Assembly (NCBI RefSeq): GCF_001693385.1
Contig: NZ_CP016428.1
Span: forward strand, 2,170,001 to 2,234,000
Origin: Bradyrhizobium icense
GTDB taxonomy: Bacteria > Pseudomonadota > Alphaproteobacteria > Rhizobiales > Xanthobacteraceae
DNA length: 64,000 nucleotides
Direction of reading: 5' to 3'
Shown here: one piece after another, positions 36,262-44,283 of the stretch
Numbering within the stretch: position 1 is the first letter of the stretch
How the letters are laid out: each line of letters starts with the position of its first letter
Translations under genes and position numbers: made by a program
Notes under the pieces: model-generated
What the model was told of the DNA's origin: nothing
The model's database searches: none
Seen by the model: the letters and a program-made list of their open reading frames with translations, nothing else

Positions 36262-37101
36262 ATGTCGTCAAAGCCGGTTCATATTGCCCAGATCTCGGAC
36301 CTGCATATCAAGCCGCCGGGATCGCTTGCCTATGGCAGGGTCGATACAGCGAAGGCGCTCGAGCGCTGCATTGTGGTACTGAACCAATTCGACCCCGCGC
36401 CCGATTTTGTAGTGATCTCCGGCGATCTAGCGGATACGCCGACAGCCGAGGAGTATCAGTATCTCAAACGGCTGCTGGCGCCGCTCAAGCTTTCGTTCGC
36501 CGGCATTCCCGGCAATCACGACTCGCGCGAGTTGATGCGTGCTGCGTTCCCTTCCGCTTCCTATGCCTTCGTATCCGGGCCGCTCAACCAGAAGATCGAG
36601 ATTGCGGCGCTCGATCTGCTGTTGCTGGATTCAAGCGTGCACCAAAAGCCGCATGGCGAACTCGATGGGCCCAGTTTGCAATGGCTTGACCGGATGCTGG
36701 CTTCGTCGCCCGACCGGCCAGCGCTGCTGTTCCTGCACCATCCGCCGTTCAAGGCGGGCATTTGGCACATGGATCGTCAGAATCTCGTCAACGCAAGCGA
36801 ACTCGCGCCCATCGTGCGCCGTCATCCCCGCGTGCAATTGATCGCAACCGGACATGTCCACCGTGCGGCGCTGACCATGTTTGCGGGCGTGCCGACTACG
36901 ATCTGTCCCGCCCCGAATCATGCCGTCGATCTCGATCTGGCCGAATTGCGTGAGCCTTCCTTCAAGGTGGAGCCGCCAGCCTTCCACCTCCATAGCTGGT
37001 TTCCGGGCGAGGGATTCGGCACTGTCGTTTCCCATCAAGTCCCGATAGGCACTTTCGACGGCCCGCACCCGTTTTTTGGACCGGACGGGAAGCTGTTATA
37101 G
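36262..37101 (+). CDS. Metallophosphoesterase (CpdA/GpdQ-like cyclic or glycerol phosphodiesterase)
   Basis: A 279-aa calcineurin-type enzyme. All metal motifs are present: ISDLHI, SGDLADTP, GIPGNHDSRE, FLHHPP and ATGHVHRAA. CpdA hydrolyses cAMP and GpdQ hydrolyses glycerophosphodiesters. It lacks a signal peptide and follows the ABC importer by 8 bp, so it probably splits the imported phosphodiester inside the cell. The ATG at 36262 is used; a TTG four codons earlier overlaps the ATPase stop. Confidence 0.85.
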   Translation: MSSKPVHIAQISDLHIKPPGSLAYGRVDTAKALERCIVVLNQFDPAPDFVVISGDLADTPTAEEYQYLKRLLAPLKLSFAGIPGNHDSRELMRAAFPSASYAFVSGPLNQKIEIAALDLLLLDSSVHQKPHGELDGPSLQWLDRMLASSPDRPALLFLHHPPFKAGIWHMDRQNLVNASELAPIVRRHPRVQLIATGHVHRAALTMFAGVPTTICPAPNHAVDLDLAELREPSFKVEPPAFHLHSWFPGEGFGTVVSHQVPIGTFDGPHPFFGPDGKLL

Positions 37102-37324
37102 CCGCTCGGCATTCCTCGGCCGGACCGATTGCATAAGCTGAAGATCGGGCGCCGTCTTCCCCAAATGACGGCTGCAATCCCGGCGGCAGTTCAACGGAAG
37201 AGCTGCGCGCCATGACGGGCGATCGGCTCGCGAAGTATGAGCGCGTGATCAGGGAAACGGGAATCGCCAAGGAATAGTTGCCGACCGATGCGCCACGGCG
37301 CCAGCGCCGGCAGCCTATTCGTAA

Positions 37325-37597
37325 TCAATAGCAGGCGTAACGGCGGCCGTTGCGGCCGACATAGTAGTCTGCGCCCATTGCACAGGGACCGGCTCCCCAC
37401 GCATAAGCTCCGCGAATCTGGTTACGCATCTGGTAGTCGCCCGTGTAGGGACTGTTAGGTCCCTTGTTCTGGCAATTTGCGTTCGGATAGAATTGTGCAC
37501 AGTAGCCGGGATTGTAGATCACCTCCTGTGCGGCTGCCGGCGCTGCGGCCGCCGCGGAAAGCAGGGCTGCCGCGCCCAGTAACGCCAATTTCTTCAT
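37325..37597 (-). CDS. Small secreted cysteine-containing protein (90 aa)
   Basis: A clear signal peptide (KLALLGAAALLSAAAAAPAA, cleaved at AAAQ) precedes a 65-residue mature part rich in Tyr, Asn and Gly with four cysteines (NPGYCAQFYPNANCQNKG, GAGPCAMGADYYVG, RYACY), so two disulfides are likely. GAGGAG precedes the ATG at 37597. Such short periplasmic proteins are common in Bradyrhizobium and their role is unknown. The 223 bp between this gene and the phosphodiesterase show no other feature. Confidence 0.7.
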   Translation of the reverse strand: MKKLALLGAAALLSAAAAAPAAAQEVIYNPGYCAQFYPNANCQNKGPNSPYTGDYQMRNQIRGAYAWGAGPCAMGADYYVGRNGRRYACY

Positions 37598-38275
37598 GAG
37601 TATTCTCCTCAAGGGCTGATCAAATCGCGCCGGCTCGAGCGTGTTCGGGCCGGTGCGCAGCTTGGTTCTCGACAGTTAGTTCGAGCCGTTAGTGCGACGT
37701 GTGCGAGGAAAGGTTCATCAGGGGATAAGCGCTGTGCCCCACGGCTAGGCTTGCGCGCTCGTTAGTTGCCTGCCGGCTCGCTAGGCTGCTTGCGTCGAGC
37801 TTCATAAGCTTCTTATTTCTTCTATGGTACTCGCCCTCGGCGTAGGCACGACGACAAAATGGTCGGAACATGCATTGGCGCTGGCCTAGAAGGCACGCGC
37901 ACGTCGTGTAAACGTTTGTTTCTTGTTTGCTGGGGGCGACTATTTTTTGCTGCGATCGGACTCGGAGTGGCGTTTTCGAAGATCGATCGCAGGTCTCTTT
38001 CACACATGTCGAAAAAGTTGTCTCGGCGCCATCCGGCTATTTCTACGCGACGGGTTGCTATCGTATTCGCCGGCGGATGCTGCAGCAGCAGCGCCGAGAC
38101 TCGACTTTTTATACTATCTTGTTGCAGGTTCCACGGTTATTGGAGCGTTAACGCTCGGCATCGTCTTCGCCTTCCGGCCGCCAAATCGACGCGTTTTGAT
38201 GCTTTCCGGTTGAAAAGCTGGCCCGCGTTGATTACGGAAGGGCTGCAATCCCGTGTTCCCTGGAGTTTGACTGTC
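37598..38275. other. Long intergenic region upstream of the Crp/Fnr gene
   Basis: About 680 bases, locally AT-richer than the flanks. Open frames on both strands have poor codon use. One plus-strand frame at about 38100-38213 codes a hydrophobic stretch (LDFLYYLVAGSTVIGALTLG) without start signals, perhaps debris of a membrane-protein gene. It presumably contains the promoters of the secreted-protein gene (minus) and the regulator gene (plus). Confidence 0.4.
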
Positions 38276-39010
38276 GTGCCTCAACGAAGGACGGGTGAAG
38301 CTCACGAATTTTCGAACGGCAAACTGTCGGTGCTGCGCAAGCATCCTTTTTTTGCCGACCTCGAGCCCGAGGCGTTCGAGCAGCTCTGCCGCTATGCCAA
38401 ACATTCCACGTTGAAGCGGGGCGCCACGCTGTTCTCCAAGGGGGACCCCGGCAACAGCCTTTACGCGGTGATTTCGGGTACGGTGAAGATGAGTATTTCC
38501 TCGCCCGATGGTCGCAGCGCGATCCTGAACATTATCGAGCCTGGAGAAATCTTCGGCGAAATCGCACTGCTCGACGGCGGGGCTCGCTCGGCCGACGCCA
38601 TCGCAAACTCCAATTGCGAGCTGTTCGTCATCGACAGGCGCGAATTCATCCCCTTCGTAAAGGAGCAGCCGGGGCTGGCGATGAAGTTCATCGAGTTGCT
38701 CTGCGGGCGGTTGCGGTGGACCAGCGATCAGGTCGAGCAGATTATCCTGCAGAATTTGCCCGGGCGGCTCGCCAGCGCATTGCTGCGCCTGTCCGAAAAA
38801 CACAAACCTGCACAGCAGGGTCGAACCATCGCGATCACCCAGCAGGAGATCAGCGAGATGGTTGGCATGACCCGGGAGAGCATCAACAAGCAGTTGCGCG
38901 CCTGGGCGACCCGCGATTGGGTACGCCTCGAGCATGGTGCCATCGTTGTGTTGAATGCCGAGATGCTTCGTGAGCTGGCCGAAGCGGGATCCGGAAGCGA
39001 GGGCGAATAG
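38276..39010 (+). CDS. Crp/Fnr-family transcriptional regulator
   Basis: The 244-aa protein has a cyclic-nucleotide-binding-type domain (FFADLEPEAFEQLCRYAKH, GATLFSKGDPGNSLYAVISG, PGEIFGEIALLDGGARSADA), a dimer helix and an HTH_Crp domain with ISEMVGMTRESINKQLRAWA. The GEIALLDGGARSADA segment keeps the glycine-rich phosphate cassette (cf. GELAL-x6-RAA in CRP), so a nucleotide ligand is possible. There are no N-terminal cysteines for an FNR iron-sulfur cluster. The GTG at 38276 has TGGAG ten bases upstream. A frame open to 37859 is arginine/serine-rich and looks non-coding. Confidence 0.85.
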   Translation: MPQRRTGEAHEFSNGKLSVLRKHPFFADLEPEAFEQLCRYAKHSTLKRGATLFSKGDPGNSLYAVISGTVKMSISSPDGRSAILNIIEPGEIFGEIALLDGGARSADAIANSNCELFVIDRREFIPFVKEQPGLAMKFIELLCGRLRWTSDQVEQIILQNLPGRLASALLRLSEKHKPAQQGRTIAITQQEISEMVGMTRESINKQLRAWATRDWVRLEHGAIVVLNAEMLRELAEAGSGSEGE

Positions 39011-39025
39011 GCCTTTCATTTTCCT

Positions 39026-39713
39026 TTACAGGTTGAACACCGCAACCGCGCGGATCGGCGACGCTGTCCCGCCGCGCCACTTCATCGGCAGGCCGATGAA
39101 GGTGAACTGGCCAAGCCCCAACAGCACTTCGAGATTGCACAGGCTCTCGATGTGGGTGATGTCGAGGTCGAGGCAGGGCCTTGTGGACGAGGGCATTCAC
39201 CTTGCCCTCGGGTCCCGGCCGCATCGAGTCTATGCCGAAATGAACGACGCCTTGCTCAGCTAGCCACTCGGTGGCGGCGACGTTCACGCCGGAATTGTCG
39301 GTCGAATATTCCTTGTGGGGGAATGTCCGTTCGTGGTGACCGGTGCAGAGCAGGACGGTGCCGCCCCTCGGCACCGGCACGCCGGCCTTCGCCACCGCCG
39401 CCTTGAGATCGGCAGGCGTAATTTCGGCGCGCGGTGCAATGTGGCGCAGGTCGACGCAGATGCCCGGCACGATGCATTTCTCCAGCGGATATTCATCGAT
39501 TGATATGCTGCTCGTGCCGAAATGCCGGGGCGCGTCGATGTGGGTGCCGGCGTGATCCACCATGGAGATGAACATCGAAGCCAGCCCGTGCACATTGCCC
39601 GATTCGGCGAAGGATTCTTCGTGGGTCTTCCAGACGCCATGCATGACGGAAGGGTGGCCCGGATAGCTTGGCGTGCGGTGATAGAGCTCTCGGCTGAGGT
39701 CGACGATCTTCAC
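39026..39713 (-). pseudogene. Cyclase/kynurenine-formamidase-like hydrolase with one frameshift
   Basis: Residues 1-178 are a good metal-dependent cyclase-family hydrolase: MKIVDLSRELYHRTPSYPGH, HAGTHIDAPRHFG (the HxGTHxDxPxH zinc motif), VLLCTGHHE and VHFGIDSMRPGPEG. At the G-run 39176-39178 the frame breaks; with one base fewer it continues CLDLDITHIESLCNLEVLLG and PMKWRGGTASPIRAVAV to a proper stop at 39026. The intact protein would be about 228 aa and should hydrolyse an acyl or cyclic amide/lactone. It lies next to TRAP transporter genes, a frequent pairing. A recent mutation and a sequencing error are both possible. Confidence 0.8.
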
Positions 39714-39748
39714 GTAAAAACTCCCCGCCGCGAGCTGCGGCGCCTGAA

Positions 39749-41047
39749 CTAGAACCCGAACATCCTCGGCAGCGCCAGCGACAGCCAGGGCACATAGGTC
39801 ACGATCATCAGCACCGCAAACATCACGTAGTAGAACGGCCAGATGCCGCGCATCACCTCATCGACCGAAACCTTGCCGATGGCGCACCCGACGAACAGCG
39901 TCGTCCCTACCGGCGGCGTCAGCAGGCCAATGCCGAGATTAAGCAGCATGACGATGCCGAAATGCACGGGATCGATGCCGAAGCTCTTCACCACCGGCAG
40001 CAGGATAGGGGTGCAGATCAGCACCAGTGGCGCAAGATCAAGCGCCGTTCCCAGGACCAGCAGCATGATGTTCAACCACATCAGCAACACGTATTTGTTG
40101 CTGGAGATTGCGACAAAGAACTCTGTCATTTTCGCTGGCATCTGCATCAGGGCGGCGACATAGCCGAAGCACGATGCGGTTGCGACCAGCGTCAGAACCA
40201 TCGCCACGGTTTGCAGCGTCTTGTAGACCAGTAGCGGCAGTTCAGACCATTTGTAGTCGCGATAGATGAACATGGTGACGAAGAATGCCCAGACGCACGC
40301 GATCGCGCCCGCCTCGATCGGCGTGAAGACGCCGGTCAGGATGCCGCCCAGTACGATGGCCAGAGTTACGATTCCCCACATGGCATCGCCGAGCATCTTC
40401 ACGGCCTGGCGGATCGGCACAGGCTCCCCCTTGGGATGCTTGTCGCGATAGGCGTAGAAGAGGCAGAGCACCATCAGCGAAAAGCCGAGCAGTAGGCCAG
40501 GGAGCACGCCGGCAAGGAAAAGGCTGGTAATCGACACCACACCGCCTGTCGCCAGCGAATAAATCACGGAATTATGGCTCGGCGGGACGATGATCGCCTG
40601 TAGCGAAGCACTGATGGTCACGTTGGTTGCGAAGACCCGCGGATAGCCCTTCGCCGCCATTTGCGGGATCATCACCGATCCGATTGCGGAGGTATCGGCG
40701 ACCGACGATCCGGAGATGCCGCTCATGATCGTGGTCGCAAGGATATTAACCTGAGAAAGTCCGCCCCGTATGCGGGTAAACCCGACAACCACGGCTGCAA
40801 AATCGACCAGCCGTCTGGCCATGCCGCCTTCGGCCATGATGGCGCCGGCCAGCACGAAGAAGGGGATGGTCAGCATCGAGACCTTGCCGACGCCGCTGGC
40901 CAACTGCTGCATGACTGCGCCAATCGGCAAATCGATCCAGAGCGCGCCGACCAGCGATGATAGCGCCATCGCATAGGCGATGGGCATGCCGATCGCGAAG
41001 AAGAAGCACATGCTGAGAAGCAGAACGGCGATATCCATGGCAATCAC
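39749..41047 (-). CDS. dctM: TRAP transporter large permease (DctM)
   Basis: The 432-aa protein has about twelve membrane segments and DctM landmarks: AIGMPIAYAMALSSLVGAL, TIPFFVLAGAIMAEGGMARR, TIMSGISGSSVADTSAIGSV, PPSHNSVIYSLATGG, GLLTPPVGTTLFVG. It forms the sodium-driven transport core for a carboxylate. A GTG at 41047 overlaps the DctQ stop (GTGA); an ATG three codons on is possible. Confidence 0.92.
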   Translation of the reverse strand: MIAMDIAVLLLSMCFFFAIGMPIAYAMALSSLVGALWIDLPIGAVMQQLASGVGKVSMLTIPFFVLAGAIMAEGGMARRLVDFAAVVVGFTRIRGGLSQVNILATTIMSGISGSSVADTSAIGSVMIPQMAAKGYPRVFATNVTISASLQAIIVPPSHNSVIYSLATGGVVSITSLFLAGVLPGLLLGFSLMVLCLFYAYRDKHPKGEPVPIRQAVKMLGDAMWGIVTLAIVLGGILTGVFTPIEAGAIACVWAFFVTMFIYRDYKWSELPLLVYKTLQTVAMVLTLVATASCFGYVAALMQMPAKMTEFFVAISSNKYVLLMWLNIMLLVLGTALDLAPLVLICTPILLPVVKSFGIDPVHFGIVMLLNLGIGLLTPPVGTTLFVGCAIGKVSVDEVMRGIWPFYYVMFAVLMIVTYVPWLSLALPRMFGF

Positions 41048-41565
41048 TCGACCGGTACGTGGGCGTCAGCGCCATCCCGCGGCGGCGGGCCAATTGTTAG
41101 ACGTTCGATGACGAACAGGAGCATCATGGCGCCGCTGACCACGATCGGAAGATAGGTGATCCCGACCGAGAGCCATGGAAACTCATCCACCGAATTATCC
41201 CAGGTGGTTCGAACGAGCCGCAGGCCCCAAATGACCATGAAGATTGCAATCACGCCCATCAATATTTCGCTGAGGAATAGGGAGGCGCGGCGCAGCAGTG
41301 GCGGCAGCAGATTGGTACCAACGGTCATGTTCATGTGGATGCGCTGGCGATAGCAGTTGGCCGAGCCGATGAAGGTGATGCCGACGGTGAGCAGCACGGC
41401 CGTCGGCTCGGGCCATGATGAAGCGCTGTTGAGAACGTAGCGGGTGTAGACGGCCCACGGGATCACCGCCGAGACCAGCACGAGCGCCACGCACGCGACC
41501 ACGGCGCCGGTCCAGTAAACCGCATCGTTCAGACGCCGGAAAATTCCGGCCGCAGAATTGGACAT
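41044..41565 (-). CDS. dctQ: TRAP transporter small permease (DctQ)
   Basis: The 173-aa protein has four membrane helices (AVVACVALVLVSAVIPWAVY, SWPEPTAVLLTVGITFIGSA, ASLFLSEILMGVIAIFMVIW, ITYLPIVVSGAMMLLFVIE) with the W-E-P-element typical of DctQ. It overlaps the large permease by four bases. The 94-bp gap to the binding-protein gene has no other feature. Confidence 0.9.
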   Translation of the reverse strand: MSNSAAGIFRRLNDAVYWTGAVVACVALVLVSAVIPWAVYTRYVLNSASSWPEPTAVLLTVGITFIGSANCYRQRIHMNMTVGTNLLPPLLRRASLFLSEILMGVIAIFMVIWGLRLVRTTWDNSVDEFPWLSVGITYLPIVVSGAMMLLFVIERLTIGPPPRDGADAHVPVE

Positions 41566-41659
41566 TTTGACCTCGGAGAGTAGCGGCGTCCCAAATCGCC
41601 TCTAGCTCGGAGGGGGCCGCAACGGACGCCGTCCGGCCAGCCTCCGCTCGCGAGCGTGC

Positions 41660-42661
41660 CTATTGGACCGCTTCGATTCGCTTAACCATCGCGGCGTACT
41701 TCGCGCCGTACTTATTCCAGACCGGCTTGACCGCATCCTGGAACGGCTTCTTGTCGACGTCGGTGATGATCTCGGTGCCGGCCGCTTTCATTTTTTCGAT
41801 TGCGGCATTCTCCGCTTCATACCAGAGCACGCGCTGTTCTTGCTGCGCTTCCTTCGAAAGTTTCTTCATCAAGGCCTGATCTTCCGGCGACAGCTTCTGC
41901 CAGGAGATGCGCGAGAAGACCAGGAGTTCCGGAATGATCAGGTGCTCGGTCATCGTGAAATACTTGGCCACCTGATAATGGTTCTGCGCTATGAACGACG
42001 GCGGATTGTTCTCCGCGCCGTCGACTACGCCTGTCTGCATCGAGCTGAACACCTGATCGAAGCCCAGCGCGACGCCGTTGCCGCCGAGCGCATTCATGGT
42101 GTCGACGAAGAGCGGATTGCCCATCATGCGGACCTTGAGGCCCTTGAGGTCGGCAATGGTCCGGATCGGCCGCTTGTTGTTGTAGACGTTGCGCGAGCCG
42201 GCGTTCATCCAGCACAGCGCGATCAGGCCGGTCTTTTCGTTCGCGGAAATCTTCGCCAGCAATTCGTCGCCAATCTCGCCGTCGATGACCTTCTCCATAT
42301 GTTTGGAGTTACGGAAGACGAACGGCATGTTGAAGACGTTGACGTCGTCCACGACGGGGCCGACTGCGCCGACCGAAATACGGGCGATCTGCAGCGCGCC
42401 GAGTTGGGCCTGCTCGATCATTTCCTTTTCGCCGCCAAGCTGCATGGACGGGAACATCTGGATCGTCAGCCTGCCATTGGTGGCGGTTTCCAGCTTCTTA
42501 CCCATTCGGACGACGGCTTCGACCGTCGGATAGCCCAACGGATGCACGTCCGATGCTTTCAGCACCATTTTGGCTTGGGCAGATGCCGATGACAGCGGCG
42601 TCGCGGCCGCCATGGTGGCCCCGAGCCCTGCGCTCAACTTGATGAAGTCGCGGCGTTTCAT
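41660..42661 (-). CDS. dctP: TRAP transporter substrate-binding protein (DctP), Tat-exported
   Basis: The 333-aa protein has a Tat-type leader (MKRRDFIKLSAGLGATMAA). The DctP core shows VEAVVRMGKKLETATNGRLT, MFPSMQLGGEKEMIEQAQLG, the arginine-bearing loop ADLKGLKVRMMGNPLFVDTM, and TGVVDGAENNPPSF. The arginine in VRMM normally grips the ligand's carboxylate. With DctQ and DctM it forms a complete TRAP system for an organic acid, which the adjacent cyclase product may process. Confidence 0.92.
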   Translation of the reverse strand: MKRRDFIKLSAGLGATMAAATPLSSASAQAKMVLKASDVHPLGYPTVEAVVRMGKKLETATNGRLTIQMFPSMQLGGEKEMIEQAQLGALQIARISVGAVGPVVDDVNVFNMPFVFRNSKHMEKVIDGEIGDELLAKISANEKTGLIALCWMNAGSRNVYNNKRPIRTIADLKGLKVRMMGNPLFVDTMNALGGNGVALGFDQVFSSMQTGVVDGAENNPPSFIAQNHYQVAKYFTMTEHLIIPELLVFSRISWQKLSPEDQALMKKLSKEAQQEQRVLWYEAENAAIEKMKAAGTEIITDVDKKPFQDAVKPVWNKYGAKYAAMVKRIEAVQ

Positions 42662-42706
42662 GTTGTCCCTCCTGACGTTTGTTATCGTTTGTGGACTTTC
42701 CAGACT

Positions 42707-43450
42707 CTACGGTCGCTCGTCGAAGTACTCCGGATTGATATGTTGAGTAGCCGAGATGTTCTCGAGAAGGTTTTCGAGGTGGATTTCCATTGCCCGCCTT
42801 GCGCCCTCCGAGTCATGTGCCTCGATGGCGGTCAGGACGGCCTCGTGTTCGACTATGACCTTTGCGATCCGCCCGCGTTGGGGCAGGGTCAGGCGTCGAT
42901 AGCGATCGACGTGAACCTTCACTTGCTGGATATATTTCCAGATACCAGGATAGCCGGCGACATCGGCCACTGCAGCATGAAACATTTCATCGGCCTGATG
43001 GAACGTGTCGCTGTCTCCTGCGGCGCTCGCCTCGCGCTGACGTTCCAGGATCGACTGCAATGCCAGTATCTGGCTCGATGTGGCGCGTTCCGCGGCGAGC
43101 CGCGCGGTGGTTTCCTCCAACGCCTTGCGGATGATGATGGCCTCGGGGAGTGCTGCCACCGGAATGCGCGAAACGAAGATGCCGGACTGGGGATAGATCT
43201 CCAGCAGGCCTTCATCCGATAGCTTGAGGATGGCCTCGCGCACGGGAGTGCGGCTTACCCCGTAGGAGAGCGCGATCTGCGCCTCAGAGACCGCTTCGCC
43301 GGGGCGGCGCTGCAGCGATACCAGTTCGGCCCGAAGATCGGAATAGATCCTGGACGCTGCCGTCGCCGCGCGCGGCCTGCCGCTGCGGCGCGTGCCGGCG
43401 GCAATTCGGCGAACCTTTGCATCCGTCTTCTTCGATGCGCGAGCGGGCAT
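42707..43450 (-). CDS. GntR-family regulator with FCD domain
   Basis: The 247-aa FadR-type regulator has a basic N-terminal tail (ARASKKTDAKVRRIAAGTRR), a winged helix with SEAQIALSYGVSRTPVREAI and IYPQSGIFVSRI, and a C-terminal FCD helical domain with the metal-type histidines in FHQADEMFHAAVADVAG and IVEHEAVLTAIEAHD. FCD regulators respond to carboxylates. It heads the TRAP operon on the same strand. The ATG at 43450 is preferred; the frame open to 43786 has non-coding character. A palindrome lies just upstream. Confidence 0.88.
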   Translation of the reverse strand: MPARASKKTDAKVRRIAAGTRRSGRPRAATAASRIYSDLRAELVSLQRRPGEAVSEAQIALSYGVSRTPVREAILKLSDEGLLEIYPQSGIFVSRIPVAALPEAIIIRKALEETTARLAAERATSSQILALQSILERQREASAAGDSDTFHQADEMFHAAVADVAGYPGIWKYIQQVKVHVDRYRRLTLPQRGRIAKVIVEHEAVLTAIEAHDSEGARRAMEIHLENLLENISATQHINPEYFDERP

Positions 43451-43464
43451 GGCTGCTTTCTCGA

Positions 43465-43494
43465 TTGATATATTAGTATATGAATTGGCATTGA
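43465..43494 (-). promoter_or_regulatory. Promoter with palindromic operator before the FCD-GntR gene
   Basis: The sequence TTGATATATTAGTATATGAA (43465-43484) is an imperfect palindrome: eight of ten positions pair. On the minus strand, TTGTCA (43494-43489) and TAATAT lie 16 bp apart, so the palindrome covers the -10 element, 15-35 bp before the start codon. This is the usual place for an autorepressor site. Confidence 0.45.
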
Positions 43495-43575
43495 CAACTA
43501 AAAACTGTGCAGCGCCGGTTTGGCGCTGCGTACGGCTGCACAGGATCACCCAGAGATTGGACCGGTGAGGAGCGG

Positions 43576-44283
43576 CTAATTGGGGCCGCCGAGGAAGCCG
43601 GCGCGTGTCCGCTGTTCGTGTTGGTCCACACCGATCAACAGCTCGATCAGATGCTCGGCTTGTTGCGGATGGGCGGCGGCGATGGCGATGCCTGCCGTGT
43701 ACATCGTTGCAAGCTCGCAGCCCGCTGGCAGCGAGCCGGACAAGGTTACGCCTTTGGTGCTGATGATCTCGGTCGATTGCGTGCACCCGATCGGCCGCCG
43801 TGCCTTGGACGCCGCCAGTTCGCGCATCGCTGTCGCGCCATTCGGGAAAATCCTGAGCCGGGCGGCGACCTCATCGGCGATACCGAGTTGCTGAAGCACA
43901 TTTGCAACGTGAATTCCGGCTGTCGAAGCTTGGGTGTCCGGCACGAAGATCGCATCGGAGGCCAGCAAAACCTCGCGCAAGCCGGCGGCATCCTTGGCGA
44001 CAGCCTGGGGATCGCCGGCGCGAACGGCGAGGGTAGTTTCGACCAGGCCGACATCGGCTATCGAGGCGGCAACAACCAGCTTCTCCCGCGCCAGTTTGGC
44101 GAGGAGTGCTGCGGTCAGGATAACGATGTCAGCCGGCGTGCCCTTGCGCAATTTGTCGGCCATGACGCCGACCGCGCCAAACTCGCCCGCGATATCGAGT
44201 CCAGTGCGGGCCTTGAAAGCAGGCGCCAGGCTTCCGACCAGGCCCTGTGCCGCGCCGCCGCTCAGGATGTTCAGGTTGCTCAT
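43576..44283 (-). CDS. Leaderless ModA-like molybdate/anion-binding protein
   Basis: The 235-aa protein has the periplasmic-binding fold of ModA-type proteins (LNILSGGAAQGLVGSLAPAF, GTPADIVILTAALLAKLARE, TQASTAGIHVANVLQQLGI, KARRPIGCTQSTEIISTKGV) but no signal peptide at all: the fold begins at residue 3. It begins on the stop of the Mo-hydroxylase gene (TGATG), which implies tightly coupled translation. A cytoplasmic role in molybdenum or cofactor delivery, or as an anion sensor, is possible. No modB or modC is near. A GTG upstream adding a leader cannot exist without entering the hydroxylase gene. Confidence 0.75.
   Translation of the reverse strand: MSNLNILSGGAAQGLVGSLAPAFKARTGLDIAGEFGAVGVMADKLRKGTPADIVILTAALLAKLAREKLVVAASIADVGLVETTLAVRAGDPQAVAKDAAGLREVLLASDAIFVPDTQASTAGIHVANVLQQLGIADEVAARLRIFPNGATAMRELAASKARRPIGCTQSTEIISTKGVTLSGSLPAGCELATMYTAGIAIAAAHPQQAEHLIELLIGVDQHEQRTRAGFLGGPN

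Noticed and set aside
37859..38275. A longer Crp/Fnr protein (383 aa) or an extra N-terminal domain
   Set aside because: The extra 139 residues are Ser/Arg/Cys-rich without any known fold. A GTG with a good ribosome-binding site sits at the normal family start.
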